DNA from: Clostridium vincentii
GTDB lineage: Bacteria; Bacillota; Clostridia; Clostridiales; Clostridiaceae
Reading direction: 5' to 3'
Assembly (NCBI RefSeq): GCF_002995745.1
Contig: NZ_PVXQ01000003.1
Span: forward strand, 1 to 64,000
Length of the DNA: 64,000 nucleotides
Shown: positions 35,529 to 44,977 of the stretch, one piece after another
How the letters are laid out: each line of letters starts with the position of its first letter
Position numbering within the stretch: position 1 is the first letter of the stretch
Made by a program: the position numbers and the translations under genes
Notes under the pieces: model-generated
What the model was told of the DNA's origin: nothing
Database searches by the model: none
What the model saw: the letters and a program-made list of their open reading frames with translations, nothing else

Positions 35529-35797
35529 GAAAAAAGGAATGATATTCCACCAGGACTTATAGGGTGGGCTCAAATCAATGGTAGGGATGAACTGCCATTT
35601 GAAGTAATGGCAGAGTTTGATGGTGAATATGTGGAAAGAATGAGCTTTGGAATGGATGTTAAATATTTTTTTGAACTATTGCTTCTGTGTTAAAACACGA
35701 TGAAATTGTTCAAGGTGGCTGGAGTGAGTTGGAGAAAATAAGGGCAGAAGCTGTTGCTACCCATGAATCTACATATGAGGAAAATACGAAGTTATGA
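35529..35797 (+). pseudogene. 3' remnant of a polyprenyl-phosphate sugar transferase
   Basis: No start codon. In frame from 35529 the translation includes NDIPPGLIGWAQINGRDE and continues GEYVERMSFGMDVKYFF. This is the conserved C-terminal third of bacterial sugar transferases. A frameshift near the T-run at 35668-35674 breaks it. In the next frame it continues TIASVLKHDEIVQGGW and SELEKIRAEAVATHE, ending at TGA 35795-35797. The N-terminal membrane and catalytic part is missing. It overlaps the region upstream of loaP. It looks like what was left when the initiating transferase was replaced by the intact gene at 37881. Confidence 0.8.
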
Positions 35798-35873
35798 AAA
35801 TACTAGTTGTCTGTCAATATTAGTATCCACAACAAACAACATATGTGAGCAACTTGTAAAGGAGCGACTACAT

Positions 35874-36398
35874 TTGTATTTTCAAAAACAAGAATCATGG
35901 TTCGTATTATACGTAAATGTAAACCAAGAAGAAAAAGTAAAAAAAATCCTTGAAAAAGAAATTGGAGATGAGTATAAATTCATTATTCCAACAAGAGAAC
36001 TTAGAGAAAGAAAAAATGGAAAATGGCATAATGTAAAAAGAAAGCTGTTTCCAGGTTATGTTTTGACGAAGGGTATCATAAATATAGAAGTTTATTACAA
36101 AATTAGAAAAGTATATGGTGTAATAAAGTTACTGAGAAATGAAAATGAAGTTTTAACAATAGATGAAAAAGAACTAAAAGTACTAAAGATACTTATAGAT
36201 AATCAGGATAATAATATAGGTGTTTCTACATTATATAAAGAAAATGATAGTATAAGAATACTTGCAGGACCTTTAGTGGGATTCAAAGGTCAAATTGTAA
36301 AAGTAGATTCTCGAAAAGGTAGAGCAAAGGTGAATATTAGTTTTATGAATGAAGAAAGAATAGTAGAACTTGGTATTGAATTAGTGGACAAAATCTGA
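35874..36398 (+). CDS. loaP: LoaP, NusG-family processive antiterminator
   Basis: A 174-residue NusG paralogue. The NGN domain opens ESWFVLYVNVNQEEKVKKIL and includes RKLFPGYVLT. The C-terminal KOW domain reads IRILAGPLVGFKGQIVKVD and ends in FMNEERIVELGIELV. The start is a TTG at 35874 with AAAGGAG 9 bp upstream. Longer in-frame readings run into the sugar-transferase remnant. LoaP proteins in Firmicutes let RNA polymerase read through terminators in long polysaccharide or antibiotic operons and act through a leader RNA. A 227-nt non-coding leader follows directly, ahead of about 20 kb of polysaccharide genes. Confidence 0.9.
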   Translation: MYFQKQESWFVLYVNVNQEEKVKKILEKEIGDEYKFIIPTRELRERKNGKWHNVKRKLFPGYVLTKGIINIEVYYKIRKVYGVIKLLRNENEVLTIDEKELKVLKILIDNQDNNIGVSTLYKENDSIRILAGPLVGFKGQIVKVDSRKGRAKVNISFMNEERIVELGIELVDKI

Positions 36399-36625
36399 AG
36401 CTGACTTGGGTGTTTCGGCCCCATAGAAAGATTAAGAGGTCATAGTAAGTCTGGTGGTAGCATGATGGATATTATGTGAATGGGCGAAGCTATGGCCTGG
36501 GGGTAGTTGAGAGCTGAGAGTATAGGAGTATTGAATGATGGGATTAGGTGAGGAGTGGGAAGGATAAAACTATTCATAAACGTTGATGGATTACTTTATA
36601 TAAATTAAAAAGTGAGGGGAATTAA
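36399..36625 (+). promoter_or_regulatory. Purine-rich non-coding leader after loaP; candidate antitermination element
   Basis: This 227-nt stretch is much richer in G than its surroundings (for example 36476-36565) and has no convincing reading frame. A possible long-range helix is CCATAG (36421-36426) with CTATGG (36490-36495), and a small GGG/CCC hairpin lies at about 36408-36421. No promoter or T-run terminator is obvious. Its position, just after loaP and before the main operon, is where a LoaP-responsive RNA would be expected. AGTGAGGGG near 36611 is the ribosome site of the next gene. Confidence 0.5.
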
Positions 36626-37870
36626 ATGAACTATATTAAAGTAAGAAATATTCCATTTTCTCCACCTGACATTACAGATGCGGAGATTGAAGAAGTTATA
36701 AAAGCGATGAAGTCTGGTTGGATTACAACTGGCCCTAGAACAAAAGAATTTGAAAGAAAAATAGCTGAATATATAGGCGTAAATAAAGCTGTATGCCTTA
36801 ATTCTGCAACTGCAGCTATGGAGCTTACACTTCGTATTTTAGGAATAGGACCTGGGGATGAAGTTATTACTTCAGCTTATACCTATACCGCATCTGCTTC
36901 AATAATAGATCATGTAGGAGCTAAAATCATACTCGTTGATACAGCTCCTGATTCTTTTGAGATGGATTATTCAAAACTTGCTGATGCTATTACAGACAAG
37001 ACTAAAGCTATTATTCCTGTTGATATAGCAGGGAAGATGTGTGATTACGATACAATATATAAAGTTGTAGAGCGCAAGAAAGAACTGTTCAAAACAAATA
37101 ATGAAATTCAAGGGTTATTTAATAGAATAATCGTAATGGCTGATGCAGCTCATGCTTTTGGGGCTGAAAGAAAAGGTATGAAATGTGGACAGGTTGCAGA
37201 CTTTACTTCATTTTCATTTCATGCAGTAAAAAATCTTACAACAGCAGAAGGTGGAGCTGTTGTTTGGAGAAATGACTTAGGATTAGATGATGAGTGGCTT
37301 TACAAGCAGTTCATGTTATACAGTCTTCATGGACAATCAAAGGATGCACTAGCAAAGACTCAAATAGGTTCATGGGAGTATGACATTGTTTATCCCGCTT
37401 ATAAATGCAATATGACAGATATTTTAGCCAGCCTTGGATTAATACAGCTAAGTAGATATGAAGGTCAGATGGAAAGACGTAAAGGGATTATAAAAGCCTA
37501 TGACAAAGCATTTATAGAATTAGGGATTAAAAATTTAAAACACTACGGTGAGGACTTTGCGTCTACAGGCCATCTTTATTTAGCTAGGATACCTGGAATA
37601 GGTGAAACTGAGCGAAATGAAACCATTATAAATATGGCAGAAGCTGGCATTGCAACAAATGTGCATTACAAACCACTTCCTATGTTTACAGCTTATAAGA
37701 ATTTAGGATTTGATATAAAGGATTATCCAAATGCTTATAAACAGTATGTAAATGAAATTACACTTCCACTTCATACTTTATTAAGTGATGAGGATGTGGA
37801 GCATGTATGTGAAAGTTTGAAGATGGCAATAGGGGAAGTTTTAAATAGAGGGGCTACTGTAGCACAATAG
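36626..37870 (+). CDS. DegT/DnrJ/EryC1-type sugar aminotransferase
   Basis: A 414-residue PLP enzyme. The cofactor Lys202 is in SFHAVKNLTTAEGG, the cofactor-contacting Asp173 is in ADAAHAFGA, and the N-terminal GWITTGPRTKEFE and NSATAAMEL are typical. It should aminate the 4-keto sugar made by the dehydratase (PglE-like), giving a UDP-4-amino-4,6-dideoxy-HexNAc. It is the first gene after the leader. The phosphoglycosyl transferase gene follows 10 bp on. Confidence 0.92.
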   Translation: MNYIKVRNIPFSPPDITDAEIEEVIKAMKSGWITTGPRTKEFERKIAEYIGVNKAVCLNSATAAMELTLRILGIGPGDEVITSAYTYTASASIIDHVGAKIILVDTAPDSFEMDYSKLADAITDKTKAIIPVDIAGKMCDYDTIYKVVERKKELFKTNNEIQGLFNRIIVMADAAHAFGAERKGMKCGQVADFTSFSFHAVKNLTTAEGGAVVWRNDLGLDDEWLYKQFMLYSLHGQSKDALAKTQIGSWEYDIVYPAYKCNMTDILASLGLIQLSRYEGQMERRKGIIKAYDKAFIELGIKNLKHYGEDFASTGHLYLARIPGIGETERNETIINMAEAGIATNVHYKPLPMFTAYKNLGFDIKDYPNAYKQYVNEITLPLHTLLSDEDVEHVCESLKMAIGEVLNRGATVAQ

Positions 37871-37880
37871 GGGTGAGTGT

Positions 37881-38498
37881 ATGTATAAAAGATTTTTCAA
37901 AAGAATATTTGATCTAATTTTATCGATAATAGCTCTGCCATTCTGGTTTATTATATTGATTATTATTGGGCCAATTATTTATTTCCAAGATAAAGGGTCA
38001 ATTTTCTATAATGCACCTCGTCTTGGTAAGGATGGAGAAATATTTAAAATGTATAAGTTCCGTTCGATGAAAATAAGTGCTCCGGACATAAGAAATGAAG
38101 ATGGGTCTACCTTTAACGGAGAGGATGATTCAAGGTTAACTAAGATAGGGAAGTTTATTCGTAAGACAAGTCTTGATGAGACTCCACAACTTTTAAATAT
38201 TATCAAAGGTGATATGAGCATTATCGGTCCAAGGCCAGACTTGCCAGAGCACAAAGAACTCTATGAAGGCAATGAAGAACGCAAGTTAGAGATTAGACCA
38301 GGGGTTAGTGGGTTTAACCAAGCTTATCATAGGAATACAATACCGTGGAAAGAAAGGATTAAACACGATATTTACTATATTGATGAGTTATCTTTATGCC
38401 TTGATATAAAGATATTTTTTAAAACGGCTGCATCTGTCTTGAAACGTGAGGATATATACGTAACTGATAATAGTACTAAGGATAGCAGTAAGTTTTGA
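37881..38498 (+). CDS. Initiating phosphoglycosyl transferase (PglC type)
   Basis: A 205-residue monotopic enzyme that moves a sugar-1-phosphate from a UDP-sugar to undecaprenyl phosphate, starting the repeat unit. A single re-entrant N-terminal helix (about 8-35) precedes YKFRSMK, the catalytic Asp99-Glu100 in SLDETPQL, and GPRPDLPEH. The length matches the small PglC/EpsL form without the WcaJ-type extra membrane domain. It replaces the decayed transferase at 35529-35797. Its place in the amino-sugar set suggests a diacetamido-sugar phosphate as donor. Confidence 0.92.
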   Translation: MYKRFFKRIFDLILSIIALPFWFIILIIIGPIIYFQDKGSIFYNAPRLGKDGEIFKMYKFRSMKISAPDIRNEDGSTFNGEDDSRLTKIGKFIRKTSLDETPQLLNIIKGDMSIIGPRPDLPEHKELYEGNEERKLEIRPGVSGFNQAYHRNTIPWKERIKHDIYYIDELSLCLDIKIFFKTAASVLKREDIYVTDNSTKDSSKF

Positions 38499-38525
38499 GT
38501 GGACGTGTGGGAGGTGGAATTATCA

Positions 38526-39254
38526 ATGAAAAATAACAACATAGAGAGTTCAGTTACCTTCTATGAGTTACAATGGGATACAGATTATTTTGGCGTAAAT
38601 TGCTCCAAAGCTATAATTCATAAACCTCTGACACTAGTGGAATGGTATGAATTAAAAGGGAGATTCAAAGATTATCAGTTTGTTACAATTGAGAATCGCA
38701 ATTCGGAATCTACTAATGCACAATTGATTGGAAAGGATACATCAGCTTTTTTGGCAGATGTTAATATACAGTTCAAAAAGAATTTACATGACACGTATGA
38801 TAAGGCACAGAATATTACAATTCATCAAGCATTAGAGCGGAATGAACAGGTTATTGAAATAGCAGAATTTCTATATTCAAAGTTTAAAGAAGACCCTGAA
38901 TTAGTTAAACGAGGCGGGCATCAAGTTTATCATCAGTGGTTGATAAATTCATTCGGAAAGCTAGATAAATATTTTGCTTTATCAAAAAATGAAAATGGTG
39001 AGATTAATGGTTTTTTGCTACATTCATATTCAGATAATGCCTGTATAGTAGAACTTGTTGCTGTGTCAAAAAATGTGGTTCAAGGTGGCATTGGTACAAG
39101 TTTATTTAGAGCAGTAGAGTATGCAGCATATGAACGTGATTGTGATGAAATAAGAGTTGGTACTCAAGTGAGAAATATGGGGGCAATTAACTTTTATCAT
39201 AAAGTTGGATGTAAACAAGTAGGGTGCCATCAAGTTTATCATTTGTGGAAATAA
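38526..39254 (+). CDS. GNAT-family N-acetyltransferase
   Basis: A 242-residue acetyltransferase with two GNAT-like parts. The C-terminal one (about 90-242) has VELVAVSKNVVQGGIGTSLFRAVEYA, the acetyl-CoA loop, and NMGAINFYHKVGCKQVG. It resembles WecD-like sugar acetyltransferases. It probably acetylates the 4-amino group made by the aminotransferase, doing the job that PglD (a hexapeptide enzyme) does in Campylobacter. The ATG at 38526 has GGGAGG 11 bp upstream. A GTG at 38499 directly after the previous stop has none. Confidence 0.82.
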   Translation: MKNNNIESSVTFYELQWDTDYFGVNCSKAIIHKPLTLVEWYELKGRFKDYQFVTIENRNSESTNAQLIGKDTSAFLADVNIQFKKNLHDTYDKAQNITIHQALERNEQVIEIAEFLYSKFKEDPELVKRGGHQVYHQWLINSFGKLDKYFALSKNENGEINGFLLHSYSDNACIVELVAVSKNVVQGGIGTSLFRAVEYAAYERDCDEIRVGTQVRNMGAINFYHKVGCKQVGCHQVYHLWK

Positions 39255-39325
39255 AGTAGTTATAGAAGATATATTTTAACTGTATCAATGAAGTTATTTA
39301 AAAATTTTAAAGGAGAATTTGAAAT

Positions 39326-40459
39326 ATGACTAATATATTAATCACAGGTGGTGCCGGATTTATTGGGAGTGACTTAGCATTAAAACTAAAAAACAAAGGA
39401 TATAGAGTAACCGTTCTTGATAATCTTAGTCCGCAAATTCATGGTGAAAACCCAGATGATTCATATACATATAACTTGATTAAAGGAAAAGTGAATATTA
39501 TTAAGGGGAGTGTTGCTAATGCGAATGATTGGAGAAAAGCATTAATTGACATTGATGTTGTTGTTCATTTGGCTGCCGAGACTGGTACTGGTCAATCTAT
39601 GTATGAGATTGATAAATACGTTTCAACTAATATTGAAGGATCTGCTAAACTTCTTGAAGTACTTACTAATGAAAAAAATCAAGTCAAAAAACTCGTTGTA
39701 GCTTCTTCGCGTGCTGTATATGGTGAAGGAAAATTTGAATGTGAAAAGCATGGCATTGTTTATCCTGAATCTCGAATTGATGAAGATATGTCAAAAGGGG
39801 ATTATGAAGTTAAATGCCCAATCTGTAAAAAAACAGTTACTATGCTTCCGACGGATGAATTATCGGAATTGCATCCAACGTCTGTATATGGCTTTACGAA
39901 ACAGGCGCAAGAACAGTTATGCATGATTGTAGGAAAATCAATCGGTATTCCGGTTGTAGCTTATCGATTCCAAAATGTATATGGGCCTGGACAGTCATTG
40001 AAAAATCCTTATACTGGTATCTTATCGATTTTTTCGACTAGAATTAAAAATGGAAATGACATTAATATTTTTGAAGATGGATTGGAAACAAGAGATTTTG
40101 TATATATTGATGATATTACTGATGCGGTTATTTTAGGAATTGAAAAGGATGATGCTAATTACCATACGTTTAATGTTGGTTCTGGAGAGCAGACGGATGT
40201 ATTAACGGTAGCCAATACGCTGAAAGAAAAATATAATTCTGACGTCCAGATTAAAGTATCCGGAAATTATCGACTTGGGGATATAAGGCATAATCTAGGG
40301 GATTTGAATCAGATTAATTCTTTACTTGGCTATAAGTCAAAGATTTCTTTTAAACAGGGGATTTCTAATTTCGTTGAATGGGTAGAAGGTCAAAAAGCGG
40401 AAATAGATAATTATGAAGCTTCTATAGAAGAGATGAAGAAGAAGGGGTTATATAAATAA
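39326..40459 (+). CDS. NAD-dependent sugar epimerase/dehydratase (dTDP-rhamnose 4-epimerase-like)
   Basis: A 377-residue extended SDR. The NAD loop is ITGGAGFIGSDLA, the active-site pair is SSR with YGFTK (YxxxK), and it ends in a typical C-terminal sugar-binding region. Between about 130 and 172 an insert has Cys, His and a CPIC pair (FECEKHG, VKCPICKK), a probable zinc knuckle. Epimerases of the dTDP-L-rhamnose 4-epimerase type carry such an insert, but the assignment is from memory and not certain. No rhamnose synthesis genes are in the window. Confidence 0.8.
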   Translation: MTNILITGGAGFIGSDLALKLKNKGYRVTVLDNLSPQIHGENPDDSYTYNLIKGKVNIIKGSVANANDWRKALIDIDVVVHLAAETGTGQSMYEIDKYVSTNIEGSAKLLEVLTNEKNQVKKLVVASSRAVYGEGKFECEKHGIVYPESRIDEDMSKGDYEVKCPICKKTVTMLPTDELSELHPTSVYGFTKQAQEQLCMIVGKSIGIPVVAYRFQNVYGPGQSLKNPYTGILSIFSTRIKNGNDINIFEDGLETRDFVYIDDITDAVILGIEKDDANYHTFNVGSGEQTDVLTVANTLKEKYNSDVQIKVSGNYRLGDIRHNLGDLNQINSLLGYKSKISFKQGISNFVEWVEGQKAEIDNYEASIEEMKKKGLYK

Positions 40460-41463
40460 TGAATAAGGTTGATACAATTAAAGGAAAAAGAATATTGTTT
40501 ATGACACCTCCATTTTTTGGATATGAAAAGATTATTCCAAATAAAATGAGAGAACTCGGTGCTATCGTAGATTATTATGATGCAAGAAGTATAACAAAAG
40601 CATTTGACAGAGCTTTGCTTAAAGTATCACCTAATATTTTTTCAGGAAAGACAAATAAATATTTCGAGAATATGTTGAATGAATTTAAGGGAAAAGATTA
40701 TAATTATATATTAATACAAAATTGTGAGATGATAACTGGTGAAATACTAACTAAATTTAGAAAAGCATTTCCTAATGCAAAATTAATATTATATTTATGT
40801 GATACCGTTAAGAATATTAAAGGGATAACTAAAAAAAATAATTATTTTGATAATATATTATCTTTTGATTTAGGGGATACAAAGAAATATAATGATATGA
40901 TATTCCGACCTTTGTTTTATGCGGATTGTTATCGTCAGGATATTAAATCAGATAATAAATATAAATATGATTTATGCTTTATAGGAACAATTCATTCAGA
41001 TAGATATAAAGTAATTAAAAATGTAAAAAAAATTTGTGATCAATATAAAATGAAGTGTTTTATGCACTGCTATTTGCAAAGTGATTTTATATACATTTAT
41101 TATAAATTAACAAAAAAAGAATTTTTCAATGCAAAGAAAAGTGAATTTACACATGAAAAGTTATCAAGTACTGATATTGCAAGGATAGTAAACGATTCAA
41201 GGGTAGTTCTAGATATTCAACACCCAAAACAAGCAGGATTAACAATGCGAACGATAGAGATGCTCGGAATGAATAAGAAACTTATTACAACAAATAAAAG
41301 TATTAAAGACCACGAGTTTTATAATGAGAATAATATATTAGTTATTGATAGGAAAAATGTAAGAATTGATAAATCATTCTTTAATAGCCCATATCAAAAA
41401 AATGATGATGATATTTACAATAAATACTCAATAGAATCGTGGTTGAGAGAAATTTTATTATGA
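40459..41463 (+). CDS. Putative glycosyltransferase (CgeB-like)
   Basis: A 334-residue cytosolic protein starting on the last base of the preceding stop. It resembles CgeB-like/GT-B capsule proteins: YILIQNCEMITGEIL, KLILYLCDTVKN, YDLCFIGTIHSDRY and near the end VVLDIQHPKQAGLTMRTIEML, where the nucleotide-sugar phosphates usually bind. Donor and acceptor are unknown. Confidence 0.72.
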   Translation: MNKVDTIKGKRILFMTPPFFGYEKIIPNKMRELGAIVDYYDARSITKAFDRALLKVSPNIFSGKTNKYFENMLNEFKGKDYNYILIQNCEMITGEILTKFRKAFPNAKLILYLCDTVKNIKGITKKNNYFDNILSFDLGDTKKYNDMIFRPLFYADCYRQDIKSDNKYKYDLCFIGTIHSDRYKVIKNVKKICDQYKMKCFMHCYLQSDFIYIYYKLTKKEFFNAKKSEFTHEKLSSTDIARIVNDSRVVLDIQHPKQAGLTMRTIEMLGMNKKLITTNKSIKDHEFYNENNILVIDRKNVRIDKSFFNSPYQKNDDDIYNKYSIESWLREILL

Positions 41464-41480
41464 TAAGTGGGGATATGTTT

Positions 41481-42086
41481 ATGAAAAATCAATATTCATT
41501 TTTAGAGTTTGTTTCAACAATATTTTCACTATTATGTACAAAACTGTTCTATAGACCAGCTCGTTTAATAAGGCGACCAATATATATAAGGGGAAAATCA
41601 AGTCTACAGATTAGGGAAGGGTTAACTACAGGTTACGCATGTAGATTTGATTTAAAAGGCCATAATCTCAAAACTCTTATAATTGGACAATATTGTAAAA
41701 TGGGAGATAATGTTCATATAGTAGCCCTTGAAAAAGTAACCATTGGTAATAATTGTTTGTTAGCTTCTAAGATTTTTATTAGTGATACAAATCATGGTGA
41801 TTATTCAATGCAAGGTCAGGATTCTGCACCATCAATTGCACCTAAAGATAGGCCGTTATATACAAAATCCGTATCAATAGGGAATAATGTTTGGATTGGT
41901 GAAAATGTATGTATTTTACCTGGTGTACGGATTGGAAATGGAAGTATTATTGGTGCTAATTCTTTTGTTAATAAGGATATTCCAGATAAGTGCATAGCTG
42001 TTGGTAGTCCTGCAAGAGTTATTAAAAGATATAATCTTGTTTCAGAAAGGTGGGAAAAGATTAACCATGAGAATTTTTCAGATTAA
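41481..42086 (+). CDS. Hexapeptide-repeat O-acetyltransferase
   Basis: A 201-residue left-handed beta-helix acyltransferase. Hexapeptide turns run through IGQYCKMGDNVHIVA, VTIGNNCLLAS and [19 protein letters not shown], with the catalytic-type His in DTNHGDYS. It ends IPDKCIAVGSPARVIK. The start is placed at MKNQYSF, near where related proteins begin. An ATG at 41460 overlapping the previous stop is possible. It probably O-acetylates a sugar of the repeat unit. Confidence 0.88.
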   Translation: MKNQYSFLEFVSTIFSLLCTKLFYRPARLIRRPIYIRGKSSLQIREGLTTGYACRFDLKGHNLKTLIIGQYCKMGDNVHIVALEKVTIGNNCLLASKIFISDTNHGDYSMQGQDSAPSIAPKDRPLYTKSVSIGNNVWIGENVCILPGVRIGNGSIIGANSFVNKDIPDKCIAVGSPARVIKRYNLVSERWEKINHENFSD

Positions 42087-43302
42087 TAGCCACTATAATC
42101 AAAGTGGAGCAGGGAAAATTGTAGCTTGTATACATAGAGAACTTAAAAGGCATGGATATGGTTCAATGGTAGCTTATGGTAGAGGCAAGGTTACTAATGA
42201 AGATGGTATTTATAGAATTGGTTCAAAGTTTGAATTAGCCTTTGAGGGTTTTAATACAAGATTTATTGGAATTAATGGTTTTACTTCATGGAACGCAACT
42301 AAAAAACTAGTGATGGAAATTGATAAATTTTGCCCAGATGTAATACATTTACACGGATTGCATGGCTACTATCTAAACTATAAAATATTATTTGACTACA
42401 TTAATAGAAAAAATATTCCTTGTGTTTGGACTTTTCACGATTGCCATGCTTTTTCTGGAAATTGTGGATACCATTATGAGTGCGATAAATGGAAAACAAG
42501 CTGTTATGAGTGTCAGCATTTAAGAGAGTACCCTACTAGCTATTGGCTTGATCACACAAACTGGATGTGGGAACAGAAGAAAAATTTATTTACACAGACA
42601 GACAACAAAATAATAGTTTCACCATCTGAATGGATGACAGATGATGCAAAACAGTCGTTTTTTGGTAAATATAACTGCATCACAGTAAATAATGGAGTTG
42701 ATACGGAAAATGTTTTTTATAAAAGAGACAAGAATGAGTGCAGAAAAAAATATGGTTTTTCTGTTAATGATAAAATAATATTGGGAATAGCATTTGGGTT
42801 TGATGATCCAAGAAAAGGTGTTAAGTATATTATACAAATGGCACATGATTTCAAAGACCAAAATATAAAATTTATCCTTATTGGATGGAATAAAAAGAAT
42901 AACTATTTAATAGATAAATTATCAAATATTTTAACAATTCCATTTACAAATAATCAAGATGAGTTGGCTGAGTATTATTCGTTAGCTGATGCTTTTTTAC
43001 TACCTTCATTGGCTGAAAATTATGCTACAGTAGCAATTGAATCTATGGCATGTGGAACACCTGTAGTTGGTTTTGATGTTGGTGGAGTTGCTGAACAGTT
43101 AACAGGTAGAAAAGGTATTACTGTTCCTGCTGCAGACCAATTGAAATTTAATGCTGCTGTTTTAAGTATTCTTGATGGAACAGCTCAATTATGTAATGAT
43201 ACTGAGATTGAAGACTATACAAAAGGAAACAATTCAATTTTAGGAATGGTTGAAAAATATTTGGAAATATACTATAAGGCTAGTCATATAGGAGGAAATT
43301 AA
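42067..43302 (+). CDS. Glycosyltransferase, family 4 (WcaC-like)
   Basis: A 411-residue GT-B enzyme. NSHYNQSGAGKI is near the N-terminus. A Cys/His-rich loop (WTFHDCHAFSGNCGYHYECD, WKTSCYEC) is typical of the WcaC-like subgroup. The donor site has LAENYATVAIESMACGTP with the EX7E pattern. The ATG at 42067 lies inside the end of the previous gene (20-bp overlap) and has AAGGTGGG upstream. Confidence 0.88.
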   Translation: MRIFQINSHYNQSGAGKIVACIHRELKRHGYGSMVAYGRGKVTNEDGIYRIGSKFELAFEGFNTRFIGINGFTSWNATKKLVMEIDKFCPDVIHLHGLHGYYLNYKILFDYINRKNIPCVWTFHDCHAFSGNCGYHYECDKWKTSCYECQHLREYPTSYWLDHTNWMWEQKKNLFTQTDNKIIVSPSEWMTDDAKQSFFGKYNCITVNNGVDTENVFYKRDKNECRKKYGFSVNDKIILGIAFGFDDPRKGVKYIIQMAHDFKDQNIKFILIGWNKKNNYLIDKLSNILTIPFTNNQDELAEYYSLADAFLLPSLAENYATVAIESMACGTPVVGFDVGGVAEQLTGRKGITVPAADQLKFNAAVLSILDGTAQLCNDTEIEDYTKGNNSILGMVEKYLEIYYKASHIGGN

Positions 43303-43306
43303 ATAT

Positions 43307-43843
43307 ATGAACAAAATCAGAAAGATATTTTCGGTTATACAAAGATGGTTAGTTAAAAAGTTAGTGTACGTTGATGATGGTTTGTATATGAAGTATTATA
43401 CAAATTACTTAAGAAAAATCGGAGTTGTAATTCATGGAACTCCTAAATTTATTAGTCCAGATGCATATTTTGATGGAACTGATTATTCTAAAATTGTTAT
43501 TGGTGATAATGTCACAATCTCTAGAGAGGTTATGTTTTTGACACATGATTATTCAATTACATCAGCTTTGGCTTCAATTGGAGAGAAAATTCCAAGGGGT
43601 GGTGGAGAAGTATTTTTCCTTAAAGATATAACTATAGGTGAAAATTGTTTTATTGGTGCTAGAGTATCAATATTACCAGGAACAAGTATTGGAGACAATG
43701 TGATAATTGGTACATGTAGTGTAGTGAAAGGGAAGATTCCAAACAATAGTATAGTTGTTGGGAATCCGTATGAAATTATCGGGAAAACTGATGCGTATGC
43801 TATGCTCCACAAGAAAAAAAATGATTATCTTATAGAGAAATGA
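43307..43843 (+). CDS. Hexapeptide-repeat acyltransferase
   Basis: A 178-residue beta-helix acetyltransferase of the LbH family. Repeats include IVIGDNVTISREVMFLTHDYS (with the His), ITIGENCFIGARVSILPG and IGDNVIIGTCSVVKG. AGGAGG precedes the ATG. It ends at the TGA within ATGA of the next reading frame. It probably acetylates a sugar hydroxyl or amine in the repeat unit. Confidence 0.88.
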   Translation: MNKIRKIFSVIQRWLVKKLVYVDDGLYMKYYTNYLRKIGVVIHGTPKFISPDAYFDGTDYSKIVIGDNVTISREVMFLTHDYSITSALASIGEKIPRGGGEVFFLKDITIGENCFIGARVSILPGTSIGDNVIIGTCSVVKGKIPNNSIVVGNPYEIIGKTDAYAMLHKKKNDYLIEK

Positions 43844-43857
43844 TGGAGAGGTTAATG

Positions 43858-44970
43858 ATGAATAAGATATTAGTAATGGTAGATAATTTGGAGATAGGTG
43901 GAGTAGCAAGAGTAGTACGTAATTTTTGTGATGCATGTTCTAAAAATTCTAATCTAATCTTTGATTATGTTATATATATAGAACCTAGTGAGGAAACATT
44001 AAATGAATTATCTAAGGCGAAAAGTAAATACTTTGTTATTCCAAGAGTAAGTGAGACTACAATATTTAAATATATAAATAATATAAGGTCAATCATAAGA
44101 AATAATGGAAAATATTCTGCAATTCATGCACACACAACATATTTTATATGGCTGGCTTGTTATGCAGCGAAAAAGGAGAAAATACCGGTAAGAGTAGGGC
44201 ATGCTCATGGTTCGGAGGGGCCGTATAAGTCTTTAATAAGTAAAGTAGTTGAAAGTAGTGGAAGATTTTTAAATAGAAAATACTGTACGCATATGTTAGC
44301 CTGTGCTGAAACATCAGGTGAATACACGTTTGGATCTAGATTTGAATTTATTCCTAATATTATTAAGTACGATAATATTAAAAGGCTCACTAGTAAACAA
44401 CGAAGTGATTATTATGAAGAATTCAATATACCAAAAGATGGAATTATTTTAGGGTACTTAGGTGTAATAGGCATGGTTAAAAATACAAAGTTCTTGATTC
44501 CACTAATGAAAAAAATTGTAGAGTCACATAAAAAATATTATATGATTTTAGCAGGTAGTGGACCAGATGAAGAAGTTATTAAAGATATGATAGATAAAGA
44601 AAACCTTACATCTTACGTTAAGCTTATAGGGCAACGCTCAGATAATTATGAATTATTGCAAATATTTGATGTATTGTTGATGCCTTCATTTTCAGAAGGA
44701 ATGTCACTATCTATACTTGAATCCCAATTGTGTAGCACTCCGTGTGTTGTTTCTCCGGGGGTTCCAAAAACTAATAACATTCATATGAATTTATTTTATC
44801 AATGTAATTCCTATAATTATGACGATTGGGAGAAAAATATAAGGTTAGCTTATAAGAATAAGTGTAAAACTTCACTAGAACAAAGAATTAATATATTGGA
44901 GAATATTAAATATGATAAAGAAAGCATAGCAAAGAAATTAGTAGAAATATATAATGTTGTGAAAAAATGA
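43858..44970 (+). CDS. Glycosyltransferase, family 4
   Basis: A 371-residue GT-B enzyme. MVDNLEIGGVARVVRNF is the usual GT4 opening and MPSFSEGMSLSILESQLCSTP holds the EX7E donor motif. GGAGAGG lies just before the ATG at 43858. Upstream in-frame ATGs at 43840 and 43843 overlap that site and are not favoured. Confidence 0.88.
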   Translation: MNKILVMVDNLEIGGVARVVRNFCDACSKNSNLIFDYVIYIEPSEETLNELSKAKSKYFVIPRVSETTIFKYINNIRSIIRNNGKYSAIHAHTTYFIWLACYAAKKEKIPVRVGHAHGSEGPYKSLISKVVESSGRFLNRKYCTHMLACAETSGEYTFGSRFEFIPNIIKYDNIKRLTSKQRSDYYEEFNIPKDGIILGYLGVIGMVKNTKFLIPLMKKIVESHKKYYMILAGSGPDEEVIKDMIDKENLTSYVKLIGQRSDNYELLQIFDVLLMPSFSEGMSLSILESQLCSTPCVVSPGVPKTNNIHMNLFYQCNSYNYDDWEKNIRLAYKNKCKTSLEQRINILENIKYDKESIAKKLVEIYNVVKK

Positions 44971-44977
44971 GGTTATT

